NCBI GenBank assembly: GCA_031273585.1
Contig: JAISRP010000099.1
Coordinates: 1-7,526 of the forward strand
Reading direction: 5' to 3'
Source of the DNA: Synergistaceae bacterium
GTDB taxonomy: Bacteria > Synergistota > Synergistia > Synergistales > Synergistaceae
DNA length: 7,526 nucleotides
Part shown: positions 1-6,093 of the stretch, piece by piece
Layout of the letters: each line of letters opens with the position of its first letter
Numbering within the stretch: the stretch's first letter is position 1
Program-made: the position numbers and the translations under genes
Notes under the pieces: generated by a model
The model's input: only the letters and a program-made list of their open reading frames with translations
What the model was told of the DNA's origin: nothing
Databases searched by the model: none

Positions 1-47
1 GGTATGTGAACGCCGCGGAGGGCAGGCTGCTGGAACTTTTCGCGTGA
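1..47 (+). CDS. 3' end of an upstream gene (partial, unidentified)
   Basis: Reading frame 3 is open from the window edge to a TGA at 45-47 and ends in the residues YVNAAEGRLLELFA. The composition, an amphipathic helix-like tail, is plausible for a real C-terminus. The other two forward frames either stop at once or give a less protein-like string. The remaining 137 bases to the permease start are non-coding in character, which fits a gene ending here. Only about 14 codons are visible, so neither family nor function can be assigned. It lies on the same strand as the permease and could be cotranscribed with it. No intrinsic terminator is seen between the two. Confidence 0.45.
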   Translation, partial: YVNAAEGRLLELFA

Positions 48-72
48 AGTGACGCATGCAGCAATTTAAAAT

Positions 73-131
73 ATGACTATCAAGTTAGATCATGCAACTG
101 GCGGCGGCACTTGAGTCAAGCTAATAGTCAT
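73..131 (+). promoter_or_regulatory. Candidate structured leader / operator region upstream of the permease
   Basis: A perfect 8-bp inverted repeat (73-80 with 124-131, ATGACTAT/ATAGTCAT) brackets about 43 bases. Inside it are a short palindrome at 110-120 (CTTGA-G-TCAAG) and a possible further pairing of 81-85 with 109-113. This could be a leader RNA junction or an operator for a dimeric regulator. The conserved core of the purine riboswitch, expected before many purine permeases, is not present. A weak -10-like TAAAAT lies at 67-72 without a good -35. The pairing is seen directly in the sequence; any function is inferred. Confidence 0.3.
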
Positions 132-150
132 TATTCAATCGGCTGTATCA

Positions 151-169
151 CGGCAGGCGCGCCCTGCCG
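151..169 (+). promoter_or_regulatory. GC-rich hairpin just before the permease ribosome binding site
   Basis: CGGCAGG at 151-157 pairs with CCTGCCG at 163-169 around a CGCGC loop. It ends two bases before AGGAGG (172-177). There is no U-run after it, so it is not an intrinsic terminator. It could shield or expose the ribosome binding site or stabilise the mRNA 5' region. This is a position-based inference only. Confidence 0.35.
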
Positions 170-171
170 AC

Positions 172-178
172 AGGAGGG
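172..178 (+). promoter_or_regulatory. Ribosome binding site of the NCS2 permease
   Basis: AGGAGGG lies with its AGGAGG core 7 bases before the ATG at 185. This is a near-perfect Shine-Dalgarno sequence and fixes the permease start. Confidence 0.8.
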
Positions 179-184
179 AAAAAC

Positions 185-1513
185 ATGAACGAGTGGCTGG
201 AATCGCGCTTCAAGCTCCGCATGAGGAAAACTGACGTGCGCACCGAGGTGTTCGCTGGGATTACCACATTCATGACCATGGCATATATAATTTTCGTCAA
301 CCCCGGCATGTTATCCCAGACCGGGATGCCCTTCGGCGCGCTGATGGTGTCGACGTGTCTTTCGGCATCGTTTGCGACCCTGCTGATGGCGTTTATCGCG
401 AACTACCCCATCGCGCTGGCGTCGGGCATGGGGCTGAACGCGTTCTTCACGTTCTCAGTCGTGCTGGGGACGAACACGCCGTGGGGCGTGGCGCTGGCGG
501 CGATCTTCGTCGAGGGCATCATCTTCATCGTGCTCACCCTCACGAAGGTGCGCGAGAGCGTGGTCAACGGAATACCGATGTCCATCAAGTACGGCATCTC
601 CGCCGGCATAGGGCTCTTCATAGCCTTCATAGGCTTCCAAGGCAGCGGGCTCGCGGTGGACAACCCGGCGACCCTGGTGGCGCAGGCCTCGCTGAAGAAC
701 AACCTGCCCGCGATCCTCACTCTGGCGGGACTGGTCATCATTGCGGCGTTCGAGGCATTTCGCGTGCGCGGCGCGATACTCTGGGGGATCGTGATAATCA
801 CCCTGGCGTCGATACCCCTCGGGGTAGCCCCCCTGCCCGATTCGATCATCTCGATGCCGCCGTCCATCGCCCCGATCTTCATGAAGATGGACTTCTCGCG
901 CCTCGGCTTCAACCTCTCCAACCCGGAGGTCGCCAACTTCTGGTTGGTCGTCCTGACTTTTTTCTTCGTCGACTTCTTCGATACCGTGGGAACCCTGGTG
1001 GGGGTATCGGAGCGGGCCGGGCTTCTGGATGAGAAGGGCAGGCTGCCCAACGTGAGGAGCGCGCTCCTCTCCGACGCGATAGGGACGGTAGGAGGGGCAA
1101 TGCTCGGCGTGTCGACCGTCACATCATACGTCGAGAGCGCCGCCGGCATAGGCGCCGGGGGCAGGACAGGGCTCGCCTCCCTCGTGACGGCAATCCTGTT
1201 TCTCCTGGCAGTCTTCTTCAACCCGATCATAAGCATAGTGCCGACGTGCGCGACAGCCCCAGCCCTGATATTCGTCGGAGTTTACATGATGATGAGCGTC
1301 ACGCGCATCAATTTCAACGACTGGACCGAGCTCCTCCCGTCGATAATGGCGACCCTCGCGATGCCGTTCACCTACAGCATAGCGAGCGGCATCGAGTTTG
1401 GCGTGATAACCTACGCCGCGGTAAAATTAGCCTCGCTGCGCGCTAAGGAAGTGAGCCCGATAATGTGGGGACTCGCCGCGGCGTTCATTGCGAAGGAGAT
1501 CTTCATAGGCTGA
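185..1513 (+). CDS. NCS2-family purine (adenine/guanine/hypoxanthine) permease, AzgA/PbuG-like
   Basis: This 442-residue protein is an inner-membrane nucleobase:cation symporter of the AzgA-like branch of NCS2 (COG2252 type), predicted to import purine bases. Its length matches the family's usual 430-460 residues. Seen in the sequence: a short polar N-terminus with an ITTFMTMAYIIFVNP segment (about 26-40) typical of the family; GMGLNAFF (81-88); FVDFFDTVGTL (261-271), holding the TM8 acidic residue positions; and TSYVESAAGIGAGGRTG (313-329), holding the TM10 glutamate E317. About a dozen hydrophobic segments fit the family's 14-segment fold with two half-helices. The start is set by AGGAGG 7 bases upstream. 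It is monocistronic on the right, ending 14 bases before a strong palindromic terminator. Which purine it carries cannot be told from the sequence, so no symbol is given. Confidence 0.93.
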   Translation: MNEWLESRFKLRMRKTDVRTEVFAGITTFMTMAYIIFVNPGMLSQTGMPFGALMVSTCLSASFATLLMAFIANYPIALASGMGLNAFFTFSVVLGTNTPWGVALAAIFVEGIIFIVLTLTKVRESVVNGIPMSIKYGISAGIGLFIAFIGFQGSGLAVDNPATLVAQASLKNNLPAILTLAGLVIIAAFEAFRVRGAILWGIVIITLASIPLGVAPLPDSIISMPPSIAPIFMKMDFSRLGFNLSNPEVANFWLVVLTFFFVDFFDTVGTLVGVSERAGLLDEKGRLPNVRSALLSDAIGTVGGAMLGVSTVTSYVESAAGIGAGGRTGLASLVTAILFLLAVFFNPIISIVPTCATAPALIFVGVYMMMSVTRINFNDWTELLPSIMATLAMPFTYSIASGIEFGVITYAAVKLASLRAKEVSPIMWGLAAAFIAKEIFIG

Positions 1514-1527
1514 ACGCCGGAAGAGTA

Positions 1528-1685
1528 AAAACCTTGGGGCGCCGCCCCAAACCCCGCCAGGGAGCGCAGCTCCCTGGACCCTATTTTATTTTTTTTGTTT
1601 TCGCCCGCAGGGCGAAAACAAAAAAAATGGAACGGGGGTCCGGGGGACTGGTCCCCCGGCGGGCGTGGGCGGAGCCCACGGTTTT
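1528..1685. repeat. Nested palindromic element of five hairpins between convergent genes
   Basis: The convergent intergenic gap is almost filled by one large imperfect inverted repeat centred near 1608. From left to right: hairpin A 1534-1550 (7-bp stem), hairpin B 1557-1577 (9 bp), central hairpin C 1588-1628 (19 bp), hairpin D 1640-1659 (up to 9 bp) and hairpin E 1664-1680 (7 bp). The outer ends AAAACC (1528-1533) and GGTTTT (1680-1685) are also complementary, as are GGACCC (1576-1581) and GGGTCC (1636-1641). The right half is a diverged reverse complement of the left half: E matches A and D matches B. The substitutions between them keep every stem paired. It may be a dispersed intergenic repeat, but only this copy is in the window. 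No clear target-site duplication or coding content is seen. Confidence 0.8.
1588..1628. terminator. Bidirectional intrinsic terminator between the permease gene and asd
   Basis: A perfect 19-bp stem runs from 1588-1606 to 1610-1628 with a GCA loop. Its core is CGCCC/GGGCG, flanked by T4, G and T8 on one arm and the complementary A8, C and A4 on the other. Read from either strand, a GC-rich hairpin is followed by a long U-rich run, so it can stop transcription from both the permease and the threonine operon. It forms the centre of the larger palindrome. Confidence 0.85.
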
Positions 1686-1700
1686 CCCTGCCGCGGCGCG

Positions 1701-2714
1701 CTACAGTATCTCCGCTATCTGTACGGCGTTGAGCGCCGCTCCCTTGCGGAGGTTATCCGCCACGACCCACATCGAGATGGCGCCATCCAGACCGGTGTCG
1801 GCGCGGATTCTCCCGACATATACCGGGTCCTTGCCCTCGCAGTAGCGGGGCCTTGGGTACACCGAGTCGCCAGGGACGTCCATCACCTTCACCCCGGGGG
1901 CGTTGGAGAGTATCTCCGTTGCCTCAGCCGGCGTCACGTGCCGATCGAAGCTCGCCACTATGGACTCGCCGTGTCCCCTGAACACCGGGACCCTCACGGC
2001 AGTGCAGCTCACCCTCAGTTTTGGCAGGTGCATGACCTTCTGTGACTCACGGACCAGCTTCCACTCCTCGTCCGTGACGCCGTCCTGGTCGAACGCGCCG
2101 ATGTGCGGAAGCAGGTCGAAGGCTATCGGGTGGGGGTATACGAGGTCGCGCGGCGGCTCGTTGCCGGAGAGCAGCTCGCGGCTTCCGGCGCCGAGCGCCT
2201 CCACTGCCTCGTTGCCGGTGCCGGAGACCGAAAGATACGTCGAGTAGGCGACGTACTTGAGCCCCGCCGCCTTGTGCAGTGGGAAGAGCGGCAGGAGGGA
2301 CTGCACCGTCGAGCATCCGGGGCTCGCGATGATACCCCTGTGCCAGCTCAAGTCCTCGGGGTTGATCTCCGGGACGATCAGCGGAACGGTCGGGTCCATG
2401 CGCCATGCGGCGCTGTTGTCGATCACGACCGCCCCCGCGCTGACCGCGACCGGCGTCCAGCGTTTGGAAATAGAGCCCCCGGCGGAGAACAGCGCGAGAT
2501 CGATGCCCTCGAACGATCTGTCGTTCACCGTGGACACTACGTAAGATTCTCCGCAGAATTCTATTGTGGTCCCGGCCGAGTGCTCGGAGGCGAGCAGGAC
2601 TATTTCCGACACCGGAAACGACCTCTGCTCCAGGACCTTCACGATCTCCCTGCCGACCAGCCCGGTTGCGCCGAGCACTGCAACTTTTTTCGGTTTAACC
2701 GCCAGCTCAGACAT
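1701..2714 (-). CDS. asd: Aspartate-semialdehyde dehydrogenase
   Basis: This cytosolic enzyme catalyses NADPH-dependent reduction of L-aspartyl-4-phosphate to aspartate semialdehyde, the branch point to lysine, methionine and threonine. The 337-residue length is typical. It shows the N-terminal nucleotide-binding motif VAVLGATGLVG (11-21), SAAWRMDP with the substrate-binding arginine R105, catalytic Cys134 in SPGCSTVQ, H248 in RVPVFRGHGES, and the C-terminal NLRKGAALNAVQIAE helix. An oddity is that the residue before the catalytic Cys is Gly, where the family nearly always has Asn (PNCST). The ATG at 2714 is chosen over one at 2735 because GAGGAAGGGG lies 9 bases upstream, the family motif begins directly after, and the longer form would overlap lysC by 20 bases. 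The lysC stop is one base away, so translation is probably coupled. It is the last gene of the operon. Confidence 0.95.
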   Translation of the reverse strand: MSELAVKPKKVAVLGATGLVGREIVKVLEQRSFPVSEIVLLASEHSAGTTIEFCGESYVVSTVNDRSFEGIDLALFSAGGSISKRWTPVAVSAGAVVIDNSAAWRMDPTVPLIVPEINPEDLSWHRGIIASPGCSTVQSLLPLFPLHKAAGLKYVAYSTYLSVSGTGNEAVEALGAGSRELLSGNEPPRDLVYPHPIAFDLLPHIGAFDQDGVTDEEWKLVRESQKVMHLPKLRVSCTAVRVPVFRGHGESIVASFDRHVTPAEATEILSNAPGVKVMDVPGDSVYPRPRYCEGKDPVYVGRIRADTGLDGAISMWVVADNLRKGAALNAVQIAEIL

Positions 2715-2715
2715 T

Positions 2716-3984
2716 TTAAACAGCCCCTTCCTCAATAAAGTGCTCGTGGAGCGCGCACACTGCGTCGTCCGCCCTGGATGACGCCACCACGCAGGTGACG
2801 GCGAGCGCGGTGGCGGCTATCATATCTATGTTGATTCCCTCCCCGGCAAGGACGTTGAACATTCTGGACGGCACGTCGGGATGATTCGCTATGCCGGCGC
2901 CCACGATGGACACCCTCGCTATCTCCGTGTTGAATGACACGCCCTGCGCCTCGACGTCCCTGCTGAAATTCCGGCAGACCTCTATCGTGTCGTCGAGCAG
3001 CTCCTTCTTGACGAGAAAACCTCTGTCGTTGAGGCCGCCCCTCATGTTATTCTGTATTATCATCTCAGGGCCTATCCCCTTCTCGGCCATGCTGGAAAAA
3101 AGACGCCCCGCTATCCCCGGAACGTCCGGCACGCCCATCATCACGACTTTTGCAACCTTGTCGTCGTTCACGACGCCCTTCACTACAAGGCCCTCGCTCA
3201 CCGGGTTGTTCTTCACTATCCAGGTCCCCTCCTCCTCGGCAAAGCTCGAGGCCACGTAAACAGGCACCTCATATCTCGCCGCGACCTCGACGCTTCGCGC
3301 CCGCAATACCTCGGCGCCGAGTATCGAAAGCTCCATGCACTCGCTGTACGACAGATAATCCAGCTTTATCGGAGACTTGACAATTTTCGGATCCGCGGAC
3401 AGGACGCCCCTCACGTCCTTGAGTATATGACACTCGCCCCCTAGCGCCGCCGCGAGCGCGACCGCCGAGAGGTCGGCCCCGCCGCGTCCGAGCGTGATGA
3501 TGTCGCCGTCGTCGTTTATGGCCTGAAATCCGGCCACGACCGCCACGAGTCCAGCGTCCATCGCTGAGTCCACGGCGGACGGGTCCACCCTGTAGACCCT
3601 GCCCTCCATCGGGAATCCGTTCGCGTAAAACCCGGCCTGCCCGGCGGTGAACGACTGGGCCTGAATGCCCTCGCGCTTCAGCGCCAGGGCGAGCAGGGCG
3701 GCGCTCTGCTGCTCGCCGGTGGCGAGGAGCTGATCCATCTCCCTGCCGTCGAACTCGTCAGAGACGTCGTTCGCCATCTCGAGCAGCCTGTCGGCGGTGT
3801 CGCCCATCGCCGACATTATAACGGACAGCCTGTATCCTCTGTCGCGATACTGGCGGATGACCCCGGCCGCATCCTGCATACGTCCGGTATCCGACACCGA
3901 ACTCGCCCCGAATTTTATGACGACTGTCCTTTTATAATTTTCACACTTTTCTTCGCAATTTGTCCGTCCCGTCTCGAGATTCAT
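2716..3984 (-). CDS. lysC: Aspartate kinase with divergent active-site and ACT-domain residues
   Basis: This enzyme phosphorylates L-aspartate, the first step of the aspartate pathway. It is 422 residues from the ATG at 3984, close to the roughly 400-450 of monofunctional aspartokinases. An amino-acid-kinase domain (about 20-255) is followed by two ACT domains (about 267-345 and 355-418). Catalytic landmarks are present but altered: KFGASSV (24-30) replaces KFGGTSV, GRGGAD (166-171) replaces GRGGSD, KDVRGV (189-194) replaces TDVxGV, and VLRARSV replaces VLHPRSV. Lys24, Glu91, Arg167, Asp171 and Asp190 are retained, so activity is likely. The second ACT domain reads MIAATALAVTC where MISTSEIxxSC is usual. 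The ATG is favoured over a GTG at 3993, which directly abuts the thrB stop, because AGGTG lies 6 bases upstream of the ATG. A 20-residue polar extension precedes the kinase domain. Confidence 0.9.
   Translation of the reverse strand: MNLETGRTNCEEKCENYKRTVVIKFGASSVSDTGRMQDAAGVIRQYRDRGYRLSVIMSAMGDTADRLLEMANDVSDEFDGREMDQLLATGEQQSAALLALALKREGIQAQSFTAGQAGFYANGFPMEGRVYRVDPSAVDSAMDAGLVAVVAGFQAINDDGDIITLGRGGADLSAVALAAALGGECHILKDVRGVLSADPKIVKSPIKLDYLSYSECMELSILGAEVLRARSVEVAARYEVPVYVASSFAEEEGTWIVKNNPVSEGLVVKGVVNDDKVAKVVMMGVPDVPGIAGRLFSSMAEKGIGPEMIIQNNMRGGLNDRGFLVKKELLDDTIEVCRNFSRDVEAQGVSFNTEIARVSIVGAGIANHPDVPSRMFNVLAGEGINIDMIAATALAVTCVVASSRADDAVCALHEHFIEEGAV
2724..2733 (-). promoter_or_regulatory. Ribosome binding site of asd, inside the lysC 3' end
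   Basis: On the minus strand GAGGAAGGGG precedes the ATG at 2714 by 9 bases. It lies within the last codons of lysC, whose TAA at 2718-2716 is separated from the asd ATG by one base. It decides the asd start and suggests ribosomes terminating on lysC can reinitiate on asd. Confidence 0.75.
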
Positions 3985-3993
3985 CGGAAACAC

Positions 3994-4938
3994 CTACGCC
4001 CTGGCGGCCGATTCGACCGGGATCTCGACCCGCGCCCCGTCCGCGTTGCCCTCAAGCACGAAGAAGAGGGAGTCGACGCCGTGCTCGGAGAACGTGGCGC
4101 ACATGGCCTCCGCGACGCGCCTCGGGCGTCCCCGGACGAGGGCTATCACGCTCGGGCCGGAGCCGCTTATGGCGACCCCGAGGCACCCCGGTATCACGCG
4201 GACCCTGTCCATAATCACATCTCCCCCGGGAAAGAGCCGCGCGCGATATTGCTGGTGCAGCCTGTCGTCCATTCCCCAGGACAGGAGATCCCACCTGCCG
4301 GCGGCCCAAGCGGCTGTCAGAAGCGCCGCCCGTCCGAGGTTGAAGACGGCATCCCCAAATTCGACCCTGTCGGGCAGGGCCTCCCTAGCGTCCTTCGTCC
4401 TGACCCTGACGTCCGGCACGGCCACGACGACGTGCATATCGTCGGGCAGGGATGGGAATCTAACGTAGCGCAGCTCGCGCCCGTCCCACGCGCTCACCGT
4501 CATGCCCCCGAGATAGCAGGGGGCCACGTTGTCCGGATGGCCCTCTATCGAGGTCATCACGCGAAGCAGCTCCGCCTCCGGGGCCTCGACGCCTCCGAGC
4601 GCGTCCGCGATCAGGACCCCAGCCACGACGGCGCCGGCCGAGCTGCCAAGTCCCCTGCAGAGCGGGATGACGTTGTGCGACATGATGCTAAACCCAGTTG
4701 CCTTCGTGCCCCACGCCTTACATGCCTCCAGATAGCTCCGCACCACGAGGTTGGCGGAGGCGTCGATCAGCTCCCTGGCGCCCTCCCCCATGACGTCGGA
4801 GCGGAACTCGTCTGCCGGAAGCAGCTCGGTGACGCTGAAGACGTTGTAGAGCGACAGCGCCATGCCCAACGAGTCGAATCCGGCGCCAAGGTTTGCGCTC
4901 GTGGCGGGAACCCTGACGCGGATCACAGGCGCGCTCAA
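3994..4938 (-). CDS. thrB: Homoserine kinase
   Basis: This GHMP-family cytosolic kinase makes O-phospho-L-homoserine from homoserine and ATP. The 314 residues fit the usual 290-320. Seen: N-terminal IRVRVPATSANLGAGFDSLG (6-25); the ATP-binding loop IPLCRGLGSSAGAVVAG (91-107), where the commoner forms are LARGLGSSAAA; EGHPDNVAP (132-140); VRTKDAREALP; and the C-terminal ISGSGPSV glycine motif (258-265). A much longer in-frame ORF extends upstream to 5298, but that part is low-complexity shadow sequence opposite or within thrC. I choose the TTG at 4938 because it overlaps the thrC stop as TTGA and has GGAGG 10 bases upstream. The next option, GTG at 4926, would shorten it by four residues and lies too far from that site. 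The lysC start follows 9 bases after the stop. Confidence 0.93.
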   Translation of the reverse strand: MSAPVIRVRVPATSANLGAGFDSLGMALSLYNVFSVTELLPADEFRSDVMGEGARELIDASANLVVRSYLEACKAWGTKATGFSIMSHNVIPLCRGLGSSAGAVVAGVLIADALGGVEAPEAELLRVMTSIEGHPDNVAPCYLGGMTVSAWDGRELRYVRFPSLPDDMHVVVAVPDVRVRTKDAREALPDRVEFGDAVFNLGRAALLTAAWAAGRWDLLSWGMDDRLHQQYRARLFPGGDVIMDRVRVIPGCLGVAISGSGPSVIALVRGRPRRVAEAMCATFSEHGVDSLFFVLEGNADGARVEIPVESAARA

Positions 4939-5975
4939 GGGCGCAGCGCCTCCATCAGCTCCTCCATCGTCCCGCCTATGCTGAGTGGTTTTCCAACCTG
5001 GGAGAGTGCCGCGTCCGGGTCCTTGAGCCCGTTGCCAGTGAGCACCATTACGACGCGCAGGCCCTCCCCAAGACGGCCCTCCCTCTTCAGTTTCATGAGC
5101 CCGGCCAGTGTGATGCAGGAGGCCGGCTCCGCAAATATACCGCCCTTTGCCGCCAGCACCCTCTGAGCATCGAGTATCTCGTCGTCCGGCACGGAGAGGA
5201 ACTCCCCGCCGGACTCCGCTACGGCCGCGCGGGCCAGGTGAGCGCTGACAGGATTGCCGATGCGTATTGCTGTTGCCACTGTTTCGGGGTTGGGACACGG
5301 ACGGCCCGTCACGAGGGGCGCGGCGCCCTCCGCCTGAAACCCCATCATGCGGGGCAGGCTGCTTGACTTTCCGCGATCGCGGAACTCGACGTAGCCCGCC
5401 CAGTAGGCGCTAATGTTTCCCGCGTTGCCGACCGGGATGACGTGCAGGTCCGGGGCGCCCCCGAGGAACTCGCAGACCTCCCAGGCCCCGGTCCTCTGCG
5501 AGATCAGCCTGTATGGATTGACGGAGTTCACAATGGCGAAGCCTCGTTCATTGGAGGCCTCGCGGGCCATCTCGAGCGTCCTGTCGAAGTTGCCGTCGAC
5601 CGCTATCACGCGCGCGCCGTATATGAGCGCCTGAGCCAGCTTGCCCATCGCGACCTTTCCGGATGGCAGCAGCACGTAGCACGGCACGCCGACGTGCGCG
5701 GCGTAAGCCGCGGCGGAGGCGGAGGTGTTGCCGGTGGAGGCGCAGACGAGAGCCCTGGCCCCGTCCTCGAGCGCCTTGGCAACCGCTAAGACCATCCCCC
5801 GGTCCTTGAACGAGCCGGACGGATTGCACCCCTCGAGCTTGCCCCAGAGCTCAACCCCGAGGTCCGAGCCGATCCTGTCCAGCCTGACCAGGGGCGTGCT
5901 CCCCTCCTCGAGGTTTACGGCAGGGGTCTTGGCCGTGACGGGAAGAAACTCCCCGTATCGCTTCAAAACGCCCAT
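4935..5975 (-). CDS. thrC: Threonine synthase
   Basis: This PLP-dependent fold-type II enzyme converts O-phosphohomoserine to L-threonine and phosphate. The 346 residues match the short bacterial class (about 350). Motifs in order: EGSTPLVRL (24-32); NPSGSFKDRG (51-60) with the PLP Schiff-base Lys57; ASTGNTSASAAAYAA (79-93), the substrate phosphate/carboxylate loop; NSVNPYRL (150-157); PVGNAGN (181-187), the PLP phosphate cup; FAEPAS (281-286); and LTGNGLKDP (312-320). The ATG at 5975 is used because GGGAGG (5989-5984) lies 8 bases upstream. A TTG two codons earlier, at 5981, is only 2 bases from that site. It is the first gene of the operon, preceded by an attenuator-like terminator and a promoter, and overlaps thrB by 4 bases. 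No unusual catalytic residues are noted. Confidence 0.95.
   Translation of the reverse strand: MGVLKRYGEFLPVTAKTPAVNLEEGSTPLVRLDRIGSDLGVELWGKLEGCNPSGSFKDRGMVLAVAKALEDGARALVCASTGNTSASAAAYAAHVGVPCYVLLPSGKVAMGKLAQALIYGARVIAVDGNFDRTLEMAREASNERGFAIVNSVNPYRLISQRTGAWEVCEFLGGAPDLHVIPVGNAGNISAYWAGYVEFRDRGKSSSLPRMMGFQAEGAAPLVTGRPCPNPETVATAIRIGNPVSAHLARAAVAESGGEFLSVPDDEILDAQRVLAAKGGIFAEPASCITLAGLMKLKREGRLGEGLRVVMVLTGNGLKDPDAALSQVGKPLSIGGTMEELMEALRP
4949..4953 (-). promoter_or_regulatory. Ribosome binding site that selects the thrB TTG start
   Basis: GGAGG on the minus strand, inside the thrC 3' end, sits 10 bases before TTG at 4938. The TTG overlaps the thrC TGA (TTGA), an arrangement typical of translational coupling. 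Confidence 0.6.
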
Positions 5976-6006
5976 CTCCAATTCCTCCCTTGTATAGTGA
6001 CGCCCT

Positions 6007-6039
6007 AAAAAAACGCCCCGTCTCCGGCAGGAGACGGGG
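6007..6039 (-). terminator. Intrinsic terminator in the threonine operon leader (putative attenuator)
   Basis: On the minus strand a perfect 10-bp stem (6039-6030 with 6025-6016, CCCCGTCTCC/GGAGACGGGG, TGCC loop) is followed by CG and seven Ts (6013-6007). It lies 18 bases before the thrC ribosome binding site and downstream of the predicted promoter. It would therefore stop transcription before the operon unless antagonised, as an attenuator does. Competing pairings exist: GACGCC (6067-6062) can pair with GGCGTT of the terminator end (6017-6012), or TGACGCC (6068-6062) with GGCGTCA (6004-5998). No leader peptide rich in Thr/Ile codons and no full T-box is seen, so the signal is unknown. Confidence 0.75.
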
Positions 6040-6093
6040 ACTCTGCGGATTCCACTTAAACGGCGTCAAGAAAAATTCATCCCTTGTCGAATC

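Noticed and set aside
67..131. Purine riboswitch before the permease
   Set aside because: A closing stem exists, but the conserved junction and loop sequences of the purine aptamer are missing.
403..1236. Long minus-strand open frame opposite the purine permease (277 codons)
   Set aside because: The plus-strand frame matches NCS2 motifs throughout, while this frame has low-complexity composition with no recognisable domain. It is a GC-driven shadow.
1514..1700. Mobile element or MITE insertion
   Set aside because: No target-site duplication or transposase remnant is visible around the palindrome and only one copy is in the window. It is reported as a structured repeat rather than a mobile element.
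4081..5166. 361-codon plus-strand open frame opposite thrB and part of thrC
   Set aside because: It lies wholly antisense to two clearly recognised enzymes and has Arg/His/Pro-rich composition typical of shadow frames in GC-rich DNA.
4939..5298. 120-codon N-terminal extension of the thrB frame
   Set aside because: It overlaps thrC in another frame, shows no homology-like features, and the GHMP kinase N-terminus begins right after the TTG at 4938, which has its own ribosome binding site.
5851..6069. 72-codon minus-strand frame starting in the thrC leader (MTPFKWNPQS...)
   Set aside because: It runs through the terminator hairpin and into thrC in a different frame, has no good ribosome binding site, and is not rich in Thr or Ile codons as a leader peptide would be.
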